A stretch of DNA of 64,000 nt from Polyangia bacterium (lineage in GTDB: Bacteria > Myxococcota_A > Polyangia > Nannocystales > Nannocystaceae): the NCBI GenBank assembly GCA_030424595.1, contig JAUHWG010000004.1, positions 186,001 through 250,000 on the forward strand, given 5' to 3'. The position numbers were made by a program, and so were the translations under genes. Shown here one piece after another: positions 10,327 through 18,390 of this stretch (the first letter of the stretch is position 1; the number at the start of each line of letters is the position of its first letter). The notes beneath the pieces are model-generated. The model was given only the letters and a program-made list of their open reading frames with translations, did not search any database and was not told the origin of the DNA.

Positions 10327-11310
10327 CTAGGGCCTGGCGGCGGTGATGAAGGGCGCGAGGGCGGCGAAGACCCTGTCGCGGCGGAGGAGCGCGAGCGCCT
10401 GCAGGCTCTCCTCCAGCTGAGCGCGGCGCTTGCAGCCGACGAGGGCGACGCTGACGCCGGCTTGGCGCAGGACCCAGGCGACGGCGAGGGCGGCCGGCGG
10501 GGCGCCGACACGCTCGCCGACGGTCTGCAGCGCCTGGAGGAGCGGGCTAAGCCGCGACCAGACGGGCTCCGAGAAGCGCGGATCCCGAGCCCGCATGTCG
10601 CTCTCCGGGAAGGTCGGCGGCGGGCCTTTTAAGAATAAGAACTTGCCGGTGAGGAGCCCTCGCGCGAGCGGTTCGTAGGCGAGGACGCCGAGCGTCTGGC
10701 GCCAGCGACCGCTCTTGTCGATCTCGCCGCAGCGCTGGCGGAGGCCGCCGTGGAAGTCGCGGCGGATCATCGAGAGGGGGGTCTGGAGCGCCGCTATCGG
10801 GGCGCTCGCGAGGGCTTCGCCCAGCTGCTCCGGGTCGACGTTGCACAGGCCGTAGGCGCGGACCTTGCCCGCTGCGCGCAGGGTCTCCAGCGCCTCCAGG
10901 GTCGCCTCGATCGGCGTCCCAGACTCACATGGCCAATGGGTCAGGAGGAGGGGGATCGTGTCCAGGCGGAGGCGGCGGAGGCTCGCCTCGGCGTCGGCGA
11001 TGACATGGGCCGGCGAGAGGTCCGAGCGCGGGTGCTCGTCCGCGTCCCAGCGGACGCCGACCTTGGTGACGATCACCGCGTCGTGGCGGCGCTCGCCGAG
11101 GGCCCGAATCAAGAGCTCGTCGGCGTGTCCGTAGCCGTAGAGCGGCGCGGTGTCGAAGGTGGTCACGCCGCGGTCCCAGGCGGCGTCGATCAGCTCGAGC
11201 GCGGCGTCGTCGTCGACGTCATCGCCCCACCAGCGCCCGCCGATCGCCCAGCAGCCGAGGGTGATCGCCGAGAGCTGGAGGTCGGTGCCGGGGAGGGTTC
11301 GGTAGAGCAC
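10327..11310 (-). CDS. Aldo/keto reductase
   Basis: 327 residues, normal for the family: NAD(P)H-dependent reductases of carbonyl compounds built as a TIM barrel. The catalytic tetrad is visible as D53 and Y58 (FDTAPLYGYG), K83 (VTKVG) and H125 (LLTHWPC). The start (MLYRTLPGTDLQLSAITLGCW) matches the usual L-G-x-T-x-L-x-V-S-x-I-x-L-G opening. The substrate cannot be read from sequence. A second aldo/keto reductase lies 240 bp upstream on the same strand, but the two are not close copies. Confidence 0.92.
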   Translation of the reverse strand: MLYRTLPGTDLQLSAITLGCWAIGGRWWGDDVDDDAALELIDAAWDRGVTTFDTAPLYGYGHADELLIRALGERRHDAVIVTKVGVRWDADEHPRSDLSPAHVIADAEASLRRLRLDTIPLLLTHWPCESGTPIEATLEALETLRAAGKVRAYGLCNVDPEQLGEALASAPIAALQTPLSMIRRDFHGGLRQRCGEIDKSGRWRQTLGVLAYEPLARGLLTGKFLFLKGPPPTFPESDMRARDPRFSEPVWSRLSPLLQALQTVGERVGAPPAALAVAWVLRQAGVSVALVGCKRRAQLEESLQALALLRRDRVFAALAPFITAARP

Positions 11311-11550
11311 GGGATCGCGGGTCCTGGGGACGCGCCGCTCAAGTCGTTCGAGGAGCGCCGCGAATCGTCAGCGGAGGGTCATCGGTCGCCCTGCTCGATG
11401 CTCGGAGGGGCTTGGCAGGGTGCTTGGCGGTGCCTGGCGGGGTCGTGGAGCGATGCTTGGCGCGTGCTTGGAGGGTTGCTTGGAGGGTTGCTTGGAGGGT
11501 TGCTTGGAGGGGTCTTGGAGGGGTCTTGGAGGGGTCTTGGAGCGGGGAGT
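11311..11550. repeat. Intergenic region with short tandem repeats
   Basis: At about 11452-11545 there are runs of GCTTGGAGGGTT and then TCTTGGAGGGG, a 12-14 bp slippage-type repeat between the two aldo/keto reductase genes. Nothing else is recognisable. Confidence 0.7.
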
Positions 11551-12552
11551 TCAGCGGCTGCCGTAGTTGTGGCTCGAGCTCTCCTCGTTGCGATCGGTGG
11601 CGGGCGGCGGCGCGGGGGAGAGGGCGGCGATCCGTCCGTAGAGCTCGCAGGTCATGTCGATGTCGAGGGAGGCGAGGGCGAGCTCCAGGTGCGCGACCTT
11701 GCGGACGCCGAGGAGCGGCGAGGTGACGGCGGGGTGGGCGGCGACCCAGGCGATCGCGAGGCTCGCGGGGTGGACCCCGAGCTCCGCGGCGAGCTCGGTG
11801 AAGCGCTCGGCGATCGCGTAGTTGTCGGGGTCGGCGTAGCGGGTCGCGTACATCCTGTTGTCGACGAGGCGACCGCTCTCAGGCCGGCGATCGACGCCGT
11901 AGCGCCCGGAGAGGAGGCCGCCGCCGAGCGGTCCGTAGGGGAGCACCGCGAGCCCCTCGGAGGCCGCCATCGGCAGGAGCTCCACCTCCGCCTGGCGCTT
12001 GGCGAGGTTGTACATCGGCTGGATCGCGACGAAGGGGGCGAAGCCGCGGCGGGCGGCGACGCCGAGCCCCTTGGCGACCTGCCAAGCGGCGAAATTCGAG
12101 GCGGCGGGGTAGAGGATCTTGCCCTCCGAGACCAGGTCGTCGAGGGTCCGCAGGGTGTCCTCGATGTCCGTGCAGTCGTCGAAGCGGTGGAGGAAGAAGA
12201 GGTCGATCCGGTCGGTGCCGAGGCGGCGCAGGCTCGCCTCGACCGCGCGCCGCAGGTGGTAGCGGCTGGAGCCGCGGGCGTTGACGTCGCCGCTGGTCGG
12301 GAAGTAGGCCTTGCTCGTGATCACGACCTCGTCGCGGCAACCGGCGATCAGCTCGCCGAGGATCCGCTCGGACTCGCCGCCGTTGTAGACGTCGGCGCAG
12401 TCGAAGAGGTTGATCCCGGCATCTCGGCTGCGGGCGAAGAGGTCACGAGAGAGCGCCTTGTCGACCCCTTCGCCGCCGAAGGGCATGGTGCCGAGGGCGA
12501 GGGTCGAGATCTTGACTCCGGTGCTCCCGAGGAAGGCGTAGCGCATGCTCAT
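11551..12552 (-). CDS. Aldo/keto reductase (second)
   Basis: 333 residues from the ATG at 12550-12552 (MSMRYAFLGSTGVKISTLAL). The frame stays open upstream, but only through a GCGCAGCG repeat, so the longer form is rejected. Tetrad: D51 and Y56 (FDCADVYNGG), K81 (TSKAY) and H122 (FLHRF). The GGESERILGELIAG segment and the NLA-x-R region (MYNLAKRQAE) resemble the AKR group that includes YajO/Tas-like and potassium-channel beta-subunit-like proteins. A substrate cannot be assigned. Confidence 0.92.
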   Translation of the reverse strand: MSMRYAFLGSTGVKISTLALGTMPFGGEGVDKALSRDLFARSRDAGINLFDCADVYNGGESERILGELIAGCRDEVVITSKAYFPTSGDVNARGSSRYHLRRAVEASLRRLGTDRIDLFFLHRFDDCTDIEDTLRTLDDLVSEGKILYPAASNFAAWQVAKGLGVAARRGFAPFVAIQPMYNLAKRQAEVELLPMAASEGLAVLPYGPLGGGLLSGRYGVDRRPESGRLVDNRMYATRYADPDNYAIAERFTELAAELGVHPASLAIAWVAAHPAVTSPLLGVRKVAHLELALASLDIDMTCELYGRIAALSPAPPPATDRNEESSSHNYGSR

Positions 12553-12657
12553 GGTCGGCAGACTATACAGCGGCGCAGCGGCACAGCGGCGCAGCGGCGC
12601 AGCGGCGCAGCGGCGCAGCGGCGCAGCGGTACCGCGGCGCAGGGCGTGTCTTCCGGG
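12553..12657. repeat. 8-9 bp GCGCAGCG tandem repeat upstream of the second aldo/keto reductase
   Basis: About nine copies of GCGCAGCG or GCAGCGGC lie at 12566-12641 immediately upstream of the start codon. They would fall in the 5' leader or promoter of the gene. Confidence 0.75.
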
Positions 12658-12660
12658 GCG

Positions 12661-12780
12661 CGTCCGGCCGCTCGCTCGTCGTAAGTCAGCTCGAGGGCTC
12701 TGCACGAGAGCTGGAGGGCGCGTCCGGCCGCTCGCTAGTCGTAAGTCAGCTCGAGGGCTCTGCACGAGAGCTGGAGGGCG
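12661..12780. repeat. 60-bp tandem duplication over a gene's stop codon
   Basis: 12661-12720 and 12721-12780 are identical except for CTCGTC versus CTAGTC. The second copy encodes the last 14 codons and the TAG stop of the DUF4215 lipoprotein. The first copy, just downstream of that stop on the coding strand, has lost the stop. Confidence 0.93.
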
Positions 12781-13694
12781 TCGAACCAGCTCCCCGCGCC
12801 GAGGTTCGCCTTGACCGCGACCTCGTTGGGGGGGCAGTCGAAGGGGCCGAAGGGGTCTCCGCCCTCGCTGCCGGCGGGCGCGAGCTCGACGGTCGTTCCG
12901 GTGATGATCGTGAAGCCGTCTGCGTCCTCGTGGATCTCGATCGGCGCGCAGCGGGGCCGGAGCTTGTCAAAGAGGGTCCCGGCCCGCCCAGAGATGCCGA
13001 CGAGCGCGTGGCCGGGGGCACAGGGTCGCTCCCAGCCTGAGGAGGGCTGGAAGCAGCCCTGGCCGAAGGGCCCGATCGTGCTGCTCCCCAGGGTGGTCAC
13101 GCTCAGGCCTGGGCCGAGCTTGAGCGCGCTGCATACGAAGGACGGGCGACAGTGCAGGGTGTCCTTGTCCAGGCGTCCGGCCATCTCGACGAGGACCATC
13201 GACGATCCACAATTCGCCTCGTAGGTGAGGTCGCCGATGCCGGCCTTGTCGATCGTGGAGCCGCCGACGAGGTCGATCCCGGTCGGCGGGATGTGGCACA
13301 GGGGCGAGCACCCGTCGCCTCCGTCGACGTTGCCGTCGTCGCACTCCTCGCCCGGATCGACGGAGCTGTCGCCGCAGACGCCCTCCGCAGTGGTGCTCGA
13401 GTCGGAGTCCGACTCGGCGCCGGTGCTGGTCGAGGTCCCGCCGGAGGATGAGGTGTTCGTCTCGGAGCCGGAGGTCGGCTCGGTCGGACTGGTCGGGTCG
13501 GTGCTGGTCGAGCTGGTCGAGCTGGTCGAGCTGGTCGAGCTGGTCGAGCTGGTCGGTGCGTTCGCGGTCGCAGTCGCAGTCGCGGTGCTTGTCGTCCCAA
13601 CTTCGGCGTCGTCGTAGTCCGGGTTGAGCAGAACGCAGGCCGCGCTTGTCAGGAGCGCGGTCACGGCGAGGAGAGCCGTGGCTTGACGGAGCAC
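12735..13694 (-). CDS. Secreted DUF4215 cysteine-rich lipoprotein
   Basis: 319 residues. Signal peptide with lipobox TSAAC (C20), then a Thr/Ser/Ala linker to about residue 105 that includes repeated SST units. A DUF4215-type (Myxococcus cysteine-rich) repeat follows (CGDSSVDPGEECDDGN...GDGCSPLC). The C-terminal ~170 residues are Cys-rich with WD-like or jacalin-like turns and an unrecognised fold. It should be an outer-surface lipoprotein; its role is unknown. The last codons are duplicated downstream as a 60-bp direct repeat. Confidence 0.85.
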   Translation of the reverse strand: MLRQATALLAVTALLTSAACVLLNPDYDDAEVGTTSTATATATANAPTSSTSSTSSTSSTSSTSTDPTSPTEPTSGSETNTSSSGGTSTSTGAESDSDSSTTAEGVCGDSSVDPGEECDDGNVDGGDGCSPLCHIPPTGIDLVGGSTIDKAGIGDLTYEANCGSSMVLVEMAGRLDKDTLHCRPSFVCSALKLGPGLSVTTLGSSTIGPFGQGCFQPSSGWERPCAPGHALVGISGRAGTLFDKLRPRCAPIEIHEDADGFTIITGTTVELAPAGSEGGDPFGPFDCPPNEVAVKANLGAGSWFDALQLSCRALELTYD

Positions 13695-13836
13695 CTGCTC
13701 AGTTTATCCCCCGCAAACCTTAGGAGAAAGCAGTGGCTTCGCGCTGGCCTCGATGGAGCCGAGCGCCGGCGTCAGCGTTTGGAGCGCGGCCCGACGGTCG
13801 CGGGTGGCGAACGCGCTTCGGCCCTCGCAGCCGAGC

Positions 13837-13868
13837 AGACCTGGGGCGCCGCGGGGCACCCCAGGTCT
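13837..13868. terminator. Hairpin downstream of the efflux genes
   Basis: AGACCTGGGG and CCCCAGGTCT pair around a 12-nt GC-rich loop, about 35 bp past the czcA stop. There is no T-run on either side, so termination is only a possibility. Confidence 0.4.
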
Positions 13869-13904
13869 GGCCGGGCCTACGAGGGCCGAGCGCTGCGACG
13901 GGGG

Positions 13905-16900
13905 CTAGGCGCCTTTGTCGTCCCTATCGCCGTCGCTGTCAGCGTCGTCGTCGAGCGTCGTCGGGATCGGCGCCTTCTGCTCGCGACGGATCGCGATCTT
14001 GAGGACGCTCGGCAGGAGGAACATGGTCATCAGCGTCGACGCGCCGATGCCGAAGACGACGACCGTCGCCAGGGGGCGCTGGACCTCGGAGCCGGCGCCG
14101 GTGGCCAGGGCCATCGGCATGAAGCCGAAGGCCGCGACCGCGCCGGTGGTGAGGACGGCCCGCATGGTGTGGACCGACCCGTGGCGCAGGGCCTCGTCGA
14201 AGGGTTCGCCCTTCTCGATGTGTTCTCGGACCTCGCTCGCGAGAACGACGCCGTTGAGCACGGCGACCCCGGCGAGGGCGATGAAGCCGACCGCCGCCGG
14301 GATCGAGAAGGACATGTCGCGGATGATCAGGCCGACCAGGCCGCCGGTGAGGGCGAAGGGGACCACCGCGAAGACGGCCGCGGCGTAGCGGGCGTCGCCG
14401 AAGATCCACATCAGCATCACGAAGATGACGCCGAGGGACATCGGCACGACCGTCGCCAGGCGCTTGGAGGCGCGCTCGAAGTTCTCGAACTGCCCGCCCC
14501 ACTCGACGGTGTAGCCGGAGGGGAGGAAGATCTTGTCGGCGACCGCAGCCTTGGCCTCGTTGACCCAGGAGAGGAGGTCGCGTCCGCGCAGGTTGACCTC
14601 GACCCGGACCACGCGGATCCGGTTGACCCGGCGGATCTGGGCCGGGCCCTCCGCCTCTTCGATCGAGGCGAGCTCGGCGAGGGGGATAAGCGCGCCGGTC
14701 ACCGACTCGATGAAGAGGTCGCCGACAGCCTCGACGCGGGTGGAGCGCGGCGGGACCAGGAGGCGGGCCTCAAAGCGGCGCTGCCCCTCGAAGACCCAGC
14801 CGAGCGGGTTGCCGACCCGCACCGCTTCGACGGCGTCGAGCACGTCCTGCATGCGGACGGCGTAGCGGGCGAGGTTGGCGCGGTTGGGCTTGATGGTCAG
14901 CTCGGGGAGGCCCAGGACCCGCTCGACCCGGAGGTCGCCGGTGCCCTCGATGTCGCGGACCGCCTCGGCGATCTCCTCGCTCATCCGCTTGAGCTCGAAG
15001 AGGTCCGGGCCGTTGACGAGGATCTGGACGTCGGCGCGCGAGCCCGAGATCATCTCGTTGGTCCGGTCCTCGATCGGCTGCGAGACCGAGACGAAGGTCC
15101 CGGGGACCTTGCTCTCGATCCGGTTCTTGAACACCTCTGAGAGGGAGTCGAGATCGTGAGCGGTGACCCACTCCGTCTTCGGCTTGAGGCGGACGAAGGT
15201 GTCGTTGTTGTCCTTGCCGACCGGGTCGATCGCGACCTCTGCGCGGCCGGTCATCGCCAGGGTGGTGACCACCTCGGGGAAGGTCAGGAGCTCCTTTTGG
15301 ACCATCATGTCGAGGCGCTTGGCCTCGTCGATGTTGATCGAGGGGGACCTGCGGATCGTGACGACAGCGTCGCCCTCGTCGATCCGGGGGATGAAGTTGG
15401 CGCCGGACTGGCCGAAGATCGTCCCGGAGACGATCAGGGCCGCGAGGGCCGCCGCCAGCAGCGGCCAGCGCAGGCGGACCACAGCGGGGATGGCGCGCTC
15501 ATAGCCGCGGGCGATCGGTTTGAGCCAGGTCGCGCCCTCCTTCTTGAGGGGCGGGACGAAGGCGACGAGGAGCGCCGGCAGGAAGATGATCGAGTAGACC
15601 AGCGCGCCGAAGAGGGCGAAGGCCATGGTCATCGCCATGGGCTTAAACATCCGCCCCTCGACGCCTTCGAGGCCGAGCAGGGGGACGTAGACGAGCATGA
15701 TGATCGCGACCGCGAAGGCGACCGGGCGGATCACCTTGGTGATCATCCGCGCGTAGGCCGCAGCCCTGTCGTTGTTCGTCAGCTGCTTGCCGACGAAGCC
15801 GGCGACGAGCGCCTCGAGGACGACGATCGGGCCGTCGACGAGGAAGCCGAAGTCGATCGCGCCCAGCGACATGAGGTCGCCGGTGATCCCCTGCCAGTGC
15901 ATCCCGAAGAGGGCGATCGACATCGCCGCCGGGATCCCGAGGACGACGACGAGGGCGCCGCGGATGGTGCCGAGGAGGATCCAGAGGAGGACCGCGACGA
16001 CGGCCGCGCCCTCGACCAGGTTGGTCATGACGGTCTTGAGGGTCCGCTCGACGAAGTCGGCCCTGTCGTAGATCGGCTCGATCTCGACCCCGGGGGGCAG
16101 CATCGCCTGGATCTCGTCGATCCGGTCCTTGACCGCGTAGACGACGTCCCGGCTGTTGGAGCCGAGGAGCATCATGATGATGCCGGTGACCGCCTCGCCC
16201 TCGCCGTTGTGGGTGATGACCCCGTGGCGGAGCGCGGCCCCGTCACGGACCTCGGCGATGTGCTTGACGAGGACCGGGTTGCCGTCGTTGTCGCCCTTCA
16301 GGACGACGTTGGCGATGTCGTCCATCGACGAGAAGATGCCGACGGCGCGGAGGGTGTAGGCCTCGGAGTCGCGGTCGACGTAGCCGCCGGAGACGATCGC
16401 GTTGGCCGCGCGCAGCTCCTCGGCGACCTCGCGGACGGTGAGCTCGTGGGCGTGGAGCGCGTCGGGCTGGACGACGACCTGGTACTGCTTGAGGTCGCCA
16501 CCCATGGTGTTGACCTCGATCACGCCCGGGACGCCGCGGATCTGAGGGACGATCTCCCAGTCGAGGATCGTCCGCAGCTGCTTGTTGGAGTGGATGTCCG
16601 AGCGGACGACGAACTGATAGATCTCGCCGAGGCCGGTCGAGAGCGGCGCGAGCTGGGGCGTCGGCAGGCCCGCGGGGAGGACGCTCTTGGCGTCCAGGAC
16701 CCGCTCTAGGACCAGCGCGCGGACAAACCACGGATCGGTCCCGTCCTCAAAGACGAGGGTGATCGCGGAGATGTCGGAGCGCGAGACCGAGCGGAGCTCG
16801 ACCGTCCCCGGGACGCCGTTGAGGGCGTTCTCCAGGGGGAAGGTGACCGAGCGCTCGACCTCGAGGGCGCTGAGCCCCGGGGCGTCGGTGAGCACCGAGA

Positions 16901-17039
16901 CCTGGATCGACGAGATGTCCGGGATCGCGTCGATCGGCAGGGACTTCGCGGCGAGGACCCCGGCGCCGAGCATGGCGATGAGGAGGATGATCATGACCCG
17001 CCGGAGGCGGATCGAGAGGTTCACGAGATAGGCGAGCAT
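13905..17039 (-). CDS. czcA: Heavy-metal efflux RND transporter (CzcA-like inner-membrane pump)
   Basis: 1044 residues, the full length for an HME-RND proton-driven pump. It opens with the usual first membrane helix and the SLPIDAIPDISSIQVSV segment. It also has PGLSALEVERSVTFPLENALNGVPG and the large periplasmic loops, and ends with a cytoplasmic tail. The proton-relay motif in TM4 reads DFGFLVDG from D396, the form of Czc/Cnr/Ncc-type pumps for divalent cations (Zn, Co, Cd, Ni). Copper/silver CusA proteins differ at this position. It starts 12 bp after czcB stops, so they form an operon. No outer-membrane partner (CzcC) lies nearby. Confidence 0.93.
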   Translation of the reverse strand: MLAYLVNLSIRLRRVMIILLIAMLGAGVLAAKSLPIDAIPDISSIQVSVLTDAPGLSALEVERSVTFPLENALNGVPGTVELRSVSRSDISAITLVFEDGTDPWFVRALVLERVLDAKSVLPAGLPTPQLAPLSTGLGEIYQFVVRSDIHSNKQLRTILDWEIVPQIRGVPGVIEVNTMGGDLKQYQVVVQPDALHAHELTVREVAEELRAANAIVSGGYVDRDSEAYTLRAVGIFSSMDDIANVVLKGDNDGNPVLVKHIAEVRDGAALRHGVITHNGEGEAVTGIIMMLLGSNSRDVVYAVKDRIDEIQAMLPPGVEIEPIYDRADFVERTLKTVMTNLVEGAAVVAVLLWILLGTIRGALVVVLGIPAAMSIALFGMHWQGITGDLMSLGAIDFGFLVDGPIVVLEALVAGFVGKQLTNNDRAAAYARMITKVIRPVAFAVAIIMLVYVPLLGLEGVEGRMFKPMAMTMAFALFGALVYSIIFLPALLVAFVPPLKKEGATWLKPIARGYERAIPAVVRLRWPLLAAALAALIVSGTIFGQSGANFIPRIDEGDAVVTIRRSPSINIDEAKRLDMMVQKELLTFPEVVTTLAMTGRAEVAIDPVGKDNNDTFVRLKPKTEWVTAHDLDSLSEVFKNRIESKVPGTFVSVSQPIEDRTNEMISGSRADVQILVNGPDLFELKRMSEEIAEAVRDIEGTGDLRVERVLGLPELTIKPNRANLARYAVRMQDVLDAVEAVRVGNPLGWVFEGQRRFEARLLVPPRSTRVEAVGDLFIESVTGALIPLAELASIEEAEGPAQIRRVNRIRVVRVEVNLRGRDLLSWVNEAKAAVADKIFLPSGYTVEWGGQFENFERASKRLATVVPMSLGVIFVMLMWIFGDARYAAAVFAVVPFALTGGLVGLIIRDMSFSIPAAVGFIALAGVAVLNGVVLASEVREHIEKGEPFDEALRHGSVHTMRAVLTTGAVAAFGFMPMALATGAGSEVQRPLATVVVFGIGASTLMTMFLLPSVLKIAIRREQKAPIPTTLDDDADSDGDRDDKGA

Positions 17040-17051
17040 AGGGATCGGGGC

Positions 17052-18224
17052 TCAGCGAAAGGTCTCGGACTTGAGGGCGAAGACCCCCTCGGTGACGACT
17101 CGCTCGCCCGCTTCGACGCCCTCGAGGATCTCGATGAGCTCCGGGTCTTGGGTGCCGGTCGTGACCGGGCGCGGGGTGAAGGCGTTGTCCTCGGTGGCGA
17201 CGAAGACCGTCGGCTTGCCGTCGACCTGGACGATCGCCGAGCGGGGGACGGCGAGGGCGCGGTGGCGAGCGCCGCTGGCCTCGATCCCGGCGGTCACGCC
17301 CTGGCCGACCCGGAGCGTGCCCTCCTCGTTGGGGACGACGACCCGGACCTCGGCGGCGCGGGTCTGGGCGTCGAGCATCCGCGAGATGTAGGCGACCTGG
17401 CCGACGAGCTTGACCTCGGGGGTGGCGACCGGCCGGATCTCGACCTCGTCGCCCTCGCGGAGGTTGGTCAGGTCGCGCTCGAAGACGGCGAGGCGGACCC
17501 AGAGCTGGTCGTAGTCGCCGATGGTGAAGGCGGTGTAGCTGGGGAGGACGGCCTGACCGCGGCTGACGTGGACGGCGATGACCTCGCCCTCGATCGGCGA
17601 GATCATCGACATCGTCCCGAGATCCTTGCCCTTGACCTTGCCGCCCAGGGCCTTGACGCGCTGGCGGGCGGCCATGAGCTCGGCGTCGGCGACCTTGGAG
17701 GCCTGCGCGGCGAGCTCTGCGGCCCGCTTGGAGGCGATCCCCTGGGACATCAGGAGCTTCTTGCGCCCCTCGTCGGTGTCGGCGACGCGGGCCCGCGCAG
17801 CGATCGCGAGGATCTCGGCCTGGGCCTCACCCAGCTCGGCGCTGTCGAGGGTGGCCAGCTGGTCGCCGATCTTCACCTCGGATCCCTCGATGACGTGGAC
17901 CTGGCGGACGCGCCCGGAGATCCGCGAGCCGACCGCGGCGATCCGGAGCTCGTTGAGCTCTAGGGTGCCGGTCACGTAGACGACCGGCGAGATCTCGGTC
18001 ATCACGGCCTCTGCGGTCTTGATCCCCGCGTTCTCGGAGAAGGCCGCCGAGAAGCGGATCACCCCGTCGGTGTAGGTGGGGACATCACGCGGCTCCTCCG
18101 TCCCCTCGTCGGCCTCCTCGTCTTCGCAGCCCGCAATCGGCGCGAGGAGGGCGAAGCAGGAGGCCAGGGCGAGGCGGCGGAGGCGAAGGCCCGATGACGG
18201 TGTCGGTCGATCGTCAGTGCTCAT
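17052..18224 (-). CDS. czcB: Efflux membrane-fusion lipoprotein (CzcB-like)
   Basis: 390 residues from the ATG at 18222-18224. Signal peptide with lipobox PIAGC (C33). The adaptor layout is complete: a beta-barrel/lipoyl half (VTGTLELNELRIAAVGSRISGRVRQVHVIEG), a coiled-coil hairpin (SAELGEAQAEILAIAARARV...KRAAELAAQASKVADAELMAARQRVKAL), the second lipoyl half (ISPIEGEVIAVHVSRGQAV) and a C-terminal barrel. It links the CzcA-like pump to an outer-membrane channel in the periplasm. It is the first gene of the pair. Confidence 0.93.
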   Translation of the reverse strand: MSTDDRPTPSSGLRLRRLALASCFALLAPIAGCEDEEADEGTEEPRDVPTYTDGVIRFSAAFSENAGIKTAEAVMTEISPVVYVTGTLELNELRIAAVGSRISGRVRQVHVIEGSEVKIGDQLATLDSAELGEAQAEILAIAARARVADTDEGRKKLLMSQGIASKRAAELAAQASKVADAELMAARQRVKALGGKVKGKDLGTMSMISPIEGEVIAVHVSRGQAVLPSYTAFTIGDYDQLWVRLAVFERDLTNLREGDEVEIRPVATPEVKLVGQVAYISRMLDAQTRAAEVRVVVPNEEGTLRVGQGVTAGIEASGARHRALAVPRSAIVQVDGKPTVFVATEDNAFTPRPVTTGTQDPELIEILEGVEAGERVVTEGVFALKSETFR

Positions 18225-18390
18225 GGTGGCAGTGGCCACAGTCTGACAGCGATCGACGCTCGGGGGAAATCGAGGTTCTATGCCCGGATAGATGGTTGAA
18301 ATATACATTGCGCGCCGTGCGCGCTGTGCCTTGCGCGGGGCTCGGAGTTTTGCGGTAGCATGCGCCCGAGGCGTCGCCTCCCCCCGCAAC
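18225..18390. promoter_or_regulatory. Divergent promoter region, czcBA / large lipoprotein
   Basis: 166 bp between divergent starts. The middle (about 18270-18310) is markedly AT-richer than its surroundings (GATAGATGGTTGAAATATAC), as expected for promoter DNA. I cannot assign exact boxes or a metal-regulator operator. Confidence 0.45.

Noticed and set aside
15156..16709. 517-codon plus-strand frame opposite czcA
   Set aside because: It is Asp/Val/Gly/Arg-rich, typical of the antisense of a GC-rich gene. The minus-strand pump is unmistakable.
13905..17039. Copper/silver (CusA) efflux
   Set aside because: The TM4 motif DFG-x-x-VDG fits divalent-cation pumps rather than the Cus type.
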